Source of the DNA: Tubulanus polymorphus
Lineage: Eukaryota; Nemertea; Palaeonemertea; Tubulaniformes; Tubulanidae
Assembly (NCBI RefSeq): GCF_964204645.1
Contig: NC_134033.1
Coordinates: 11,615,155 to 11,679,154, forward strand
DNA: 64,000 nucleotides
Direction of reading: 5' to 3'
Shown: piece by piece, positions 34,621 through 45,170 of the stretch
How positions within the stretch are numbered: the stretch's first letter is position 1
Layout of the letters: every line of letters starts with the position of its first letter
Made by a program: the position numbers and the translations under genes
The notes under the pieces: model-generated
What the model was told of the DNA's origin: nothing
What the model saw: only the letters and a program-made list of their open reading frames with translations
Database searches by the model: none

Positions 34621-35710
34621 TACATGATATCACATCATGGTTCTTTGTTATAGAACTTTTCCGTGTGGTTTCATTCTAATCACCGAACGTCGCTCGAACA
34701 AATTGTATTTTATCACTCAAACATGTATCCCAGCCATACATTTATGAAACAAGTGGCAGTGAATTGAAATAGAGCGCTGATGTACTTTATGACGTCACCC
34801 TTCGCCAATATTGTTTGAGTACATTGATAACTATAGGGGGTTGTGTTAGTCGATGTAGTTACGGTACGTCTTCAATACTGGCCTTTCAAAACAACGTTGA
34901 TTCAATTTATCTCATCATCCATATCTTATTCTATATTTGATAGATATTGATATCATTTTAGGCAAAATGTACCATGTTGATAGAGAATTTCTCAGTTTTT
35001 GGTACAGTACATAGCTAATATACAAAACAATATAACGGCATTTTAAGGGTCCAGAGGGCAAGGTCCAGCGGGTCAAGAGGGTCAGGGTTAGGGTCTAGAG
35101 GGTTTAGGATAAGGTGAAGGGTTAGGGTAAGGTGAGGCATTATAATAGGGTATGTTAAGGTAAGGCTATAAGTAGTCTAAACGTTCCTTTACCGACCGGT
35201 CGTAAGATGTGCACTACGTCATCAATATACCGGAACTAGACTGGTCACCGGACAATTCAATTCAATTATCGATATATTCAAATTCAAAATCACTTTATTG
35301 ATCCATAATATTATATAATTTTTTATTTTGTTATATATTGTCGTAAATATCAAGCGATATATGCGTTATTTTTCGAGGCGTAGATCTATAACAATGAAAT
35401 TAGTTTTCGCGTTATTGAATAGGGCCTATCCCGGTAAGGTACCATCTCGTAGGCTACTAAGCCGGGAGATGATAAAGCTATTTGGTCCTCATATACCGAT
35501 AGTTCACAGAACTAATCTGTAAAATATTGATCGTTACACAGCTTGCAAATGCCGTACATAGCCTGTGCGTGTAGTGCACGAACAACCATTTACTAGCTCG
35601 TGTGTATTTTGCGTCGTTTCTTTAGGAACAACGCGCCGCCGACCTGGAAATCATGAAGCCGACCTCATCATGACATATAAACTAGTTTACACGACAACGA
35701 TATCATATAC
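34621..35710. other. Intergenic, G-rich tract and retroposon tail
   Basis: 35045-35160 is a degenerate GGGTTAGGGT/AGGGTCAGGG tract. 35262-35300 (aattcaaaatcactttattgatcc) looks like the inverted 3' tail of a retroposon. No gene was recognised. Confidence 0.45.
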
Positions 35711-37533
35711 ATGTACTGCATAGACCGGAGTACTATGGAGACTAAAACAGATCTGGCAAGTTTGACAATGCTTCCTTTGTCGGAGATAATGACGGCGAAA
35801 AAGACTATGGAAGGAGTTATCATGCGGACGCCTTTGGTACCGCTAAACCTAACCGATGAAAATAGCGACAAAAAGGTAGTATAGATCTTATTTACACGTG
35901 ACATCAACGGCACACTCGGGTAAAAGTGATTTATTTTCTTTTGTTTTCAAGATTTATCTTAAACTTGAGAATCTACACTCGAGTGGGTCATTCAAGATGA
36001 GGGGAGCCTACAACGCTTTATGTTCGATACCAGATGAAAAACTGCGCGATGGAGTTTACACCGCAAGTACCGGAAACTTTGCTCTGGTAAATGTGAATGT
36101 TTGATAGATATTTGATATTATTGATAAAATAGAACAACAACGTCTACGTGCATACTAGCATCGTCAGCCGGTTCAGAATACGTCCGCTTTGTCTCTTATC
36201 GAACTTCGGGATGTTTTTACTAAAATGAGATGCCCTGCATCTGTTACAAAATCCACATTTCATAACCGACTAAGGTCTAAAAACATTCATAATGAACTAA
36301 TATAAGCTTTGGTTGTATTACACTATGAGTTTTGCTATAGTATGCTTGTTTTTACCGTAACTTAACGATGCCCATTATTCCCGAATAATTCTTTCAATTC
36401 TTAAAGTTTGTTTACTGTAATTATAGGGATTGGCGTGGTCCTGTCGCAAAAGAGGCATCAAATGTACGGTTATAGCGCGTTGTGACTCGGCAAAAATGAA
36501 GTTAGAAACGCTGGGTCGACTCGGCGCTGAAGTGACGATTGTCAGTCGTGAAACGTGGTATCAGGTGATCGCAGATCGCACGTACAAAGATATAAAGGGA
36601 ACGTTTATCCATCCGGCTGTTGAGCGAACGGTGATTGCAGGTGGGTTGTTGTCATTCCCAGTCAGTATCGTACTCAAGAACGGCAGATTTATTTTTTTAA
36701 TGGACTAAACTTGGGCTCATTGCGATTTTAGATGCAGCCTAATCTACTTTGCCTTTTACTCAGTGGACCTGCATTTGTCAAAGAATGTACAATATGTCTT
36801 TCGCACCTTTCCAATTCGGATTTTATAAAGCAAGGTCTATTAGTATCTTCCAGACATTTACTATATAAAGGTCTAGTAGTGTTTTCCATACATGTATCTA
36901 CAGTTGCTTCCTTTTACTTTCGACTCAACGGCCAAAAGTTTGTATGGGATACTAAATCAAAACAACTAACAGGGTCAATCTCTATTCTAAGATAAACACT
37001 TCAATCTGATTAAAACATGTTTTTTGTTTTAAGGTAATGGTACTATCGGAGTTGAGATTTTTGAGGACTTGCCTCAGGTCGACGCAGTTGTTGTACCATA
37101 CGGAGGAGGTGGGTTGACATGTGGTGTCGGCTCGGCGTTGAAGGCATTGAAACCATCCGCTAAAATTTACGCATGCGAAGTAGAAACAGCTACACCGCTG
37201 AAATCGGCATTTCTCGCAGGAGAACCTGTTGTTTGTGAGAGTCAGAGTGGCTTCGTCGACGGGATGGGTGGTAATACGGTGCTTCCAGATATGTGGAATT
37301 TGGTAAACAATCTAGTCGACGAAACTCTGGTCGTTTCTTTAGAGGAAATCTGTTCTGCGATCCGATTTGTGCTCGAGCGTAATCACGTGGTTGCCGAAGG
37401 GGCAGGTGGCGCCCCGGTCGCTGCCGCACTAAGCGGAAAGATCAAAGAGAAGAACATCGTTTGCATAATTTCCGGCGGAAATATCGACACCGACAGACTG
37501 CAGACGATTCTTAATGGCAGCGTTCCTATATAG
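35711..37533 (+). CDS. PLP-dependent serine/threonine dehydratase-like enzyme (fold type II)
   Basis: Exons 35711-35875, 35952-36086, 36427-36640 and 37034-37533 join in frame to 1,014 nt, or 337 residues, a typical length for catabolic threonine/serine dehydratases and serine racemase. The Schiff-base lysine is K70 in SGSFKMRGA. ASTGNFA corresponds to the substrate loop usually written S-x-G-N-H-A, with Phe in place of His. IAGNGTIGVEI precedes the phosphate-binding loop PYGGGGL (195-198). The C-terminal SGGNID (318-323) supplies the serine that contacts the pyridine nitrogen. There is no regulatory ACT domain, so it is the short, cytosolic kind. The likely reaction is dehydration of L-Ser/L-Thr to keto acids and ammonia, with racemase activity possible. 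AATAAA lies at 37547-37552. Confidence 0.9.
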
Positions 37534-37546
37534 CTAACATTCAATC

Positions 37547-37552
37547 AATAAA
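37547..37552 (+). promoter_or_regulatory. Polyadenylation signal AATAAA
   Basis: It lies 14 nt after the stop codon of the dehydratase-like gene. The 3' UTR would be very short. Confidence 0.65.
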
Positions 37553-37580
37553 GCACTTATCACTTATTGCTTCGTTAACA

Positions 37581-37651
37581 GGGAAATAGCTAAGATGGTA
37601 GAGCGATCGCTATGCATGCGAGAGGTACCGGGATCGATGGCCGGGTTCTCC
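37581..37651 (+). pseudogene. tRNA-Ala-like sequence (degenerate, possibly SINE head)
   Basis: Cloverleaf order is preserved: an acceptor-like end GGGAAAT/GTTCTCC, a D arm in TAGCTAAGATGGTAGAGCG, an anticodon region CGCTATGCATGCG that would read UGC, and a T arm ACCGGGATCGATGGCCGG. Mismatches occur in the acceptor, D, anticodon and T stems, and U33 is replaced by A. It is therefore more likely a pseudogene or a tRNA-derived SINE than a working gene. Confidence 0.6.
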
Positions 37652-38361
37652 AAAAACTTTTTCACACTACTACTGTACTGAGCTTAAGGACCCCCGATCA
37701 ACGTTAGTTTGTTCATGGACCAGAACTTCAAGGTAAACCGGTAGATATCCCACTATCCTACTAAACAAATTTTCTTATAAACATTACATGAAAAATATAG
37801 CTGCAAACCAGCCTGTGACATTTTTAGAATATTATATTGTATACTCGTTTTACCCACCAGCAATACTGCCGAACAGCTTTGAGTCGTTTTCGTTTCACGT
37901 CCATGCGTTTAAGAGGCCATGTCGAGCCTCTACTGATGCCTGTTGCTCCTCTGATGATATTTCATTTGAAGTTATTGTAGGATTTCAGAAGTTACAGTGA
38001 TTATAGTACCTGCTTCAATTGTAGTTCAGGACTACAATAACACCGGATCCTACGATAAATAGACTTCTCTTCTTTTGACAGCATCAACCACAGCTCCACC
38101 AGGAAAAAGGAAAAGATATTAACAAAATAAAAGTCTGCATGATTTTTCTTACAGCATGTATTCAAAGACATATAACAGATAACATGCTAAAATAAAATTC
38201 TGCATGTTTTTATAACACGTATTTCAAAGACTAAGAAACAGATAAAATGACCGAACCTGTGTCCCTCATAGCATGCTTACTAGACTAATTGCGTTAATCT
38301 GTTTAAAAGCATTCGTTGTACAGCTTGGTGCGTAACGACATGTATTATCACAACAACTGTA
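37652..38361. other. Intergenic
   Basis: This is the gap between two converging genes. It holds part of the MFS 3' UTR. No other feature was recognised. Confidence 0.4.
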
Positions 38362-39720
38362 TCATATATCACACACACATAACGAAGTAAACGAGTAAAT
38401 GAAATTCAAAATACCGAAACCTATAAATATTGATGGATAGCCGACATATGGCTGTATGACACCGGCACATATCGATACTATGATAGCTGCTAACCGACAG
38501 AGCACCACGTCTAAAGCAAATATTGTCTCGTAATTTTGGTCGAATTTCTTATCCGCGATATCTGACAACCAAGGATGGAGAAATGCACCCAGCAAACTGA
38601 ATGCTAGTATAGATATACTATCCGGACCGAACGCCTGCCAACTATTTTGAATGAACGGAAAAGAGACCATCGAAATTATCACCAATATATAATAAATTAT
38701 AGCGTAAATCCATCGGCGATTTCTAGTTTTCGAAACAAATAATCCAAAAATGTTTGTACTTGAAAGAAAAAGCACGGCTGTTGACAGTCTTATTGTCGCC
38801 AGTTGCCAGTTCGCAACATCCAAATATTCCATCATCCAATACGGTACAAAACTAATATAGATAAAGCATAAAATAACATCCATGGCGTCAAGCCCGAATA
38901 GCACTAACGTTTGTCCGTCGGTGAGCATCGATTTAACCACGCTGAGTTGAAACGGCTTTTTATTTCTCGATTCTTCGTCGCAATTATTTTGTATTTTCAC
39001 GAACGCTCGGACGACGATGGTCATCGCTAATGCCGCGAAAAGTATCCAAAACGGAGCCGCGCGCCCGATCCATCGAACAACGTACAAACAGCCCGCATAA
39101 CCAAGCATACTTCCACCGTGTCGACAACTGTATATGACCGCTAGTGCAATATCTCTTGCCGAACCAGTTTCGAAAGTGACGGCGACCATCGTTAAGCCAG
39201 CATTGAGGGTAAACGCAATGGATAGTCCAACCAACGAATCTGCAATCGCTAGAGCCCACCACACTGACGCTAAGGCTGACACGAAGATACCACCGAGTCC
39301 GGTCATCAGACCGAACCAAAACGGTTTAACATGTCCATATCTATATGTAAGACTGCCACTTAGAACATTTCCTAAGATCGTCCCGAAACTATAAGTCGAT
39401 TCGGTAATTGTGGCCTTGACGGTAACCCACTGATCGTCTGAGGAATTGTGTTGTTTTTCGCGTAGAAGATCATACGTTACGGCCATTATAGTACCTGCCG
39501 ATAGTTCAATTATCAATGATGCCATACTTACAATACAGACAATAACTACAGGACTACACTGATACCGGGTCATCCAAGGACTAGATTTCTCCTCTTCCGA
39601 TTTGGAAACAACAGCATTAGATATTGCTCCGTAAACCTTGTTATCAACAAGATCCTCACTTTCCTCGTTCATCATTTTGGATTCGTTTACCCGATGTCTA
39701 CCACCGTATCCACTTGTCAC
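38362..39720 (-). CDS. Major facilitator superfamily transporter, intronless, 452 residues
   Basis: A polytopic membrane transporter in one uninterrupted exon. About 50 N-terminal residues are cytosolic and acidic, followed by YQCSPVVIVCIVSMASLIIE (TM1) and about 12 hydrophobic segments in two halves. The halves are separated by a charged loop near KIQNNCDEESRNKK. The loop between TM2 and TM3 reads GSLTYRYGHVKP, the family's G-x-x-x-R-x-G motif. Layout and length fit MFS carriers of the SLC16/SLC18/SLC46 type, but no substrate-specific signature is clear and the substrate is unknown. The upstream Met at 39720 is the first in frame; M16 or M17 could also start it. The lack of introns beside intron-rich neighbours suggests a retrocopy origin. 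Confidence 0.85.
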   Translation of the reverse strand: MTSGYGGRHRVNESKMMNEESEDLVDNKVYGAISNAVVSKSEEEKSSPWMTRYQCSPVVIVCIVSMASLIIELSAGTIMAVTYDLLREKQHNSSDDQWVTVKATITESTYSFGTILGNVLSGSLTYRYGHVKPFWFGLMTGLGGIFVSALASVWWALAIADSLVGLSIAFTLNAGLTMVAVTFETGSARDIALAVIYSCRHGGSMLGYAGCLYVVRWIGRAAPFWILFAALAMTIVVRAFVKIQNNCDEESRNKKPFQLSVVKSMLTDGQTLVLFGLDAMDVILCFIYISFVPYWMMEYLDVANWQLATIRLSTAVLFLSSTNIFGLFVSKTRNRRWIYAIIYYILVIISMVSFPFIQNSWQAFGPDSISILAFSLLGAFLHPWLSDIADKKFDQNYETIFALDVVLCRLAAIIVSICAGVIQPYVGYPSIFIGFGILNFIYSFTSLCVCDI

Positions 39721-40848
39721 ACCTTAAATGTTGCTTAGTAGAACGAAGACTCGTGGACGTTGAGCAGCATTTCGATGTAAAACGCGTAACTTCTTTAAAG
39801 CTTGTCGAGGAGTCTATTCAATAATAGTTTATTTTTCGCGCATGTCGAGGAGTGTATACATTTCTATTCAATCGCTGTTTATTCTCATGACGATCGATCT
39901 AATCCCGAAATAACGTTGTACTGTATAGAAAACATCGGGTCTGTGAAGTGAAACAGTGACTATAAGGTATTAATACGCGACATTTACGAATAAAACTCAT
40001 GAATGAAAACTCATTTATGAATAAGACTCATGAATAAAATATAAGTGTATAAATACTAAGCGAATGATAAGGCTTTCAAAGTGGAATGAATTAACGTAAA
40101 TAATGCAATTCGATCAGTATTTAGATCAAATAAAACGTGTTGGATAATCTTGAATAAGCTTGAATATTAAACGGCTCGTAATCTAACCACATTTGTATAG
40201 TCCGTCGACAATTTGGATGCGCGTTCGTTCCTTTCATTTCAAAGTACACTATGAAAATATGATACAGGTCTACACAACAGAAATAATATCAATGAATAAA
40301 TATAGCTGCAAAGCAGCGATAACGGATTTTCATATATCCCGTATAGTGGTCAATATATGACGTTGAAATAATAGATAGCAATGTATTACAGATTTCCGAC
40401 TTCAGTGGCTCGGATAGGACAATACTGGTATTCAATACTTTACTTTAAATTATGTAAAACATTGGAAAATTAGATTTCTGACATTGTTTCGATTGACTGC
40501 ATTTCGTCAGTATAATGAATGTAAATCACCTCTACTTCAATGTAATGGATGTCCTGATATGTAAACGGTTTGGCTAAATATGCAAAACGTGATCAGTGCA
40601 GAATTCTAGAGGGGTATACGGTGCCCTGGTGACGGCTAATATAAAAAAACCTCCATGATTCGCCACAACTTGTCGACCATGAATAATATTCCTTGTCACG
40701 CAATGCATGGGGGATGATGGTAAAGAACAATATGCTGTATATGCTAGTTATTAGAAAGCCTCGTGGAAACAAAACATCTGTCTCCATAATTCTAATCGAC
40801 GGATAAACTCTTATCGTGTTTAAAAAGCTCCTCAGTCGTTAATGACAT
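39721..40848. other. Intergenic between divergent MFS and carboxypeptidase genes
   Basis: The sequence is AT-rich, with short direct repeats of aaactcatgaat at about 39990-40030. No gene was recognised. It must contain the MFS promoter. Confidence 0.4.
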
Positions 40849-40855
40849 TATAAAA
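40849..40855 (+). promoter_or_regulatory. TATA box of the carboxypeptidase gene
   Basis: TATAAAA lies 49 nt before the start codon, which would give a 5' UTR of about 20 nt. Strong TATA boxes with short leaders are common in secreted digestive-enzyme genes. Confidence 0.65.
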
Positions 40856-40897
40856 ACTGGTGCCTTCCAAACTGGACACGATAGTACATGTCAGAAG

Positions 40898-43800
40898 ATG
40901 GTGCCATCCTCGACAATCTTGCTTGTAGCAGTACTGTTCTCTGCTGCTGGGGCTGCAGTTCGATATGATGGGTAAGGCATGTTCACGATCAGAAAGGCAA
41001 ATATACCCATAGATATTTCCAAGCAAAGTTCGTATCCCAGTTTGTCCGTCTTTTATGGCTTATCATTTTATTCAGTCCCGGTCGAAGTCGGTGATTCATT
41101 TGGAACAACTTTTGAGATTTTCATCTTTTCATCGTCGACAGGTATAAAGTGGTACGAATTCAACCTACATCTCAAGGCCAGTTGGATTACATTCGAGGAT
41201 TTATAAAGAGCGAACAGGTTTTTTTCACGAATGAATTTCACACATGTCAGTTTTACTAGTTGTGTAGAAAGATGTTGCTACAAATGCGTGTTCATGAATT
41301 TCAGATATTTGTGAATACATTAGTAACAATTTCGAATTTCTGATATTTTGTAAATAGAAAAAAGAGCTTTGTATATAGACGGACTTGTCGATATATTTCA
41401 GTTGGACGAATGGAAGATGGCTGTCGGGCAGCCTGGAATGATTAGTATTCCTCCGAAATCGTTCGAATACATTGTAAAGATGTTGAACAACAGAGGAATC
41501 AAATTCGTTGTGACCATTGACGATCTCCAAAAGTAGGATATAGAATATAGTCGAAACCTCATTACACCGTAGGCTTTTCTTCATAATCGCTGGTGTTTTC
41601 TTAAAATGATGACCATTTTGAAATACACATGCTCTGTGTTGGTTTGCATAGACAAGGTACTGTCTTATTCACTTCAAGTGAAAAAATACCAACAATACAA
41701 AGTAAAACTAAGCTAAGAGGATTTTTGACGCTATCTTGCAAAACCAAACGTTTTTCTTCAAACACAACTATGTTGATATAAATGATAATTTCAGATCTCT
41801 CGAAGAGCAGCGAAATACACCGCCTGGTATCCACAGGTCTGCTCTGAGTTTATCACAGTACCATTCATATAAAGAAGTAAGCGAATTTGCAATGTCTCGT
41901 TTGGTGCATTTCTGACGGGTTTATGAGAATCTACTAAGGCCAATGTAATTCGGCAATGTTTCGCCTAAAATTACCGTAGGCTTGTCGAGGGTGTTATACA
42001 TATACCACAAATCCTATTACACATTTTTGACAGGAAGTAGACCATTTGGCCAAAGATATGGTAACCTCAAGAACCTGGTTCACCCGTCGAGTAACATCCG
42101 AGTCAATAGTCTACGTAGGTTAGCGACTGGCTTTGATTGTTGATAACTTGTTCTTTACAGATTGTTAGCTATATGGAAAGTGCTGTAATGAACAATTTGG
42201 ACTTGCCAATCAGTAGGTTTTCTATCGGTAAAACTGTTGAAGGTAGGACCATAGAAGGAATAAAGGTAAAAAGCAATCCTCATCTATCGATCTGAACAAT
42301 GCAAGACGTTTAGTAAAACATGATTCGAACCCAAGACGTCTGAGAACTACGTGAGAAATTCCTCGGTGATCTCCGTGAACGACTCATCGGAGATCTCCGT
42401 GAGATACTATTACTAACGGAACATTATTACAGCTCTTTATTGTGAATGATATATTTATCTTTCCGGCATTTTTTACATCATCGGAAACATTTCAAACAAT
42501 ACGATTTTTTCGACATTTGTCATTTATCTTTTTTTTGTTTCGTTATCTTTTTGTGACAACGTCAAGTTCGGAAAAGACACGGCGGCGAAAGCGGTTTGGA
42601 TCGACGGTGGAATCCACGCCAGAGAATGGATTTCACCGGCTACCCTACTTTACACGATCAACAAAGTACGTGTGCTATTCGTGGTATCATATTACGGACC
42701 ATGATGCAAATTTATCAGAGAATATGCTAGCTTTTTCAACAGGAACATCATAATTTTACATCCATGATTAAATATGCCAAGTCAAACCACTGACTCCAAA
42801 ACGAATGGTTATGCTAGACGTAGATATCAAAGGCGGCGTTTTCGTTTCACGTCTCTTCGTTTCAGAGTCTATGTCAAACTTAACTTACTATACATTTCAA
42901 ATCAAATCATATTCAAATCTTGATTTATGATTAACTCATTTTCAAATATTTCACTCAGATTCAAATTTCAACTCTGAACCGAGATTGTATGGGTCTTTGT
43001 TTTCAAACTTAAGCTTTCAGTTTGTTGACATACATTTAACTGTGATAAGTAATGCAAGTTAAAAGCAGAATTGCAATTATCTGCGGAAAAGCCTAACACT
43101 GTTTACAAGAGCTCAATTCCAGAATCGCGGGTCAAATTTGACTTCGAATTTAAATTCGATTTATTTCCAATTGGTTAACCCTTATACGTTATCTTCACAC
43201 CCGTGACAGTGTTACTGGCTCCAGATTTCATTACCAGCTAGGCCTTTTTAAAATATCCCATAATTGAAAATAATGAAAATGCCGAATTCGTTTACCATTA
43301 AATTAGACTTATACAACATTTCTCTTCCAGGTGATTACTTTATATCGTCAGAAAGATCCGTTTATTACGGCTTTACTGTCTAATGTGCAAGTATATTTTG
43401 TTCCCGTTTTAAACCCGGACGGTTACGTATACACGTGGACTACGGTGAGTTTTAGAAAACTGTCGTATATTCTATTCACATAAGGCGAGGGTAGCAGTTG
43501 ATAACCTTAACACAGGAGTGGGTCAAGCTTTTTGGAAAAGGTGCATGGGTGCTTGTCCCCCGAAAAAGAAACGATCCCTGCCTTATCTCTGATTTGAAAA
43601 GTGAGAAACCGACGAAAAGAAACGCCCGACACACCGCTTTATTATGCCATGTAACGGAATGGTTATCAATCAAGTCTACCCTGGAACCACCACCCAGCTA
43701 GAGAAAATGGCACCTGGAAACGGTAAAATGCGTTCGTTATTCTTTCAAAATATCTGATTTCACTCGTAGGATCGGATGTGGCGTAAGAACAGACGCAGAG

Positions 43801-45150
43801 GGCGCTACTGTACGGGAGTCGATTTAAACAGGAACTGGAAGTATCATTGGATGGGTAACTTCTTCTTTATTGATTACTCTAATCCATGTATGAATGTTTA
43901 TGTTATATAATTCAAACCAATGTTGATGCAATTATATTAACTCTCAAAGACCGGTTCCACAAAAGGGTTAGATATTTTACATTAATTAAATCGAATAAAT
44001 AAAGATGGAAGTTAACTTTTTCGCAAAACGGGATACATGGCCAATATCGTACAGGTTTTGTGGTACGCAGATTCTTTCTACATTGGAACTGATATTCATT
44101 ATCATATCTATGGAACTCCCTTCAAAACGACAAACTTCTATTTGTATCAATGTAGAGCAGGGAGCCAGCAGCTACGAATGTTCGGAAACCTACGCCGGTC
44201 CGTCTGCTATGTCGGAACCGGAGACGCAAGCCGTTGCGAATTTCATCGAGACCAATAAACAACGGATTAGGATGTATTTGTCGTTTCATTCGTTCGGTCA
44301 GTATTTTCTGACGCCATGGGGCTATGGTAGAGTGCTGCCCGATGACTATAAACAACTCGTAAGTGTACATAGAGAAAATAGATCCCTCGAGTAATGGCGA
44401 TAAAGGGCGAAAGAAACGATTTAGTTGAAATATATAGAAACGACCGTTCCTCAATTTTTAACTGACGATTTAAGATTACAGGTACGGACCTTGAATCCCA
44501 TAAACCGAGTGGGGTTTTTTATTTTCAGGAAAGCCTAGCTAAAAATGCAGTTGGTGCTATCCGAGCAGCGAATGGACCACGCTACACGGTCGGAACTTCT
44601 GCCTTTGCCCTATGTAAGTAATCTAAGACCGGGAGTCAATTCAATCGAGGGGAGAGAACTCGCTAGCGCTCCGTTTATCGCCTGAGATGGCGTAACGCTT
44701 AAAATGATACCTTGTTTTCCCGAATCGGCCGGGATTTTGTAAATCGTACCGGATCTGGGTTAGCTTGATCTTCATTAAAAAGGTAATGTACAGGGTACGT
44801 AGATCGGCGGCCGGCCGCGTTAAATTTTAAGCTCAGCGGATAAGAGAAAAATGAATTTCTTAGCCTAAACTGCCAAAAAATCGTAAACTCCCATCGTTTA
44901 TAGATTTTTTTTTTTTTAATTTCTTACACGAATATCGGAGTTTTACTTTTTTCTGTTTATGACAGATCCAGCAGCTGGCGGATCGGACGACTGGGCGAAA
45001 GGGGTCGCCGGAATTAAGTACTCGTACACGATCGAATTACCGGACAACGGAAGATACGGTTTCGCGTTACCAGCTAGATTCATTGAGCCAACAGGTAGAC
45101 ACACGTGGCACGCCTTTGTCGTATTGTTACGACATGTCCTCGACAATTGA
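40898..45150 (+). CDS. Secreted M14A metallocarboxypeptidase, carboxypeptidase B-like zymogen, 11 exons
   Basis: Exons: 40898-40971, 41142-41217, 41402-41532, 41795-41876, 42161-42265, 42567-42665, 43331-43444, 43770-43854, 44156-44358, 44529-44613, 44966-45150. These give 1,239 nt, or 412 residues. A signal peptide (1-18) is followed by a propeptide beginning YDGYKVVRIQP, then the peptidase from SQYHSYKEIVSYM. Zinc ligands are H173 and E176 (HAREW) and H300 (SFHSFGQ). Substrate-binding and catalytic residues sit in GVDLNRNW, SAFALYP (Y352, the Tyr248 equivalent) and YTIEL (E375, the Glu270 equivalent). Position 255 equivalent is Asp (D359 in AAGGSDDW), the hallmark of carboxypeptidase B, so it should remove C-terminal Lys/Arg. 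It is probably digestive, activated by trypsin-like cleavage. AATAAA lies at 45165-45170. Confidence 0.96.
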
Positions 45151-45164
45151 AATCTGAGAGAATG

Positions 45165-45170
45165 AATAAA
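45165..45170 (+). promoter_or_regulatory. Polyadenylation signal AATAAA
   Basis: It lies 15 nt after the carboxypeptidase stop codon. Confidence 0.7.

Noticed and set aside
42038-42117. Possible extra carboxypeptidase exon after a tttttgacag acceptor
   Set aside because: Including it would split the conserved YHSYKE-IVSYM junction; skipping it gives the expected family sequence in phase.
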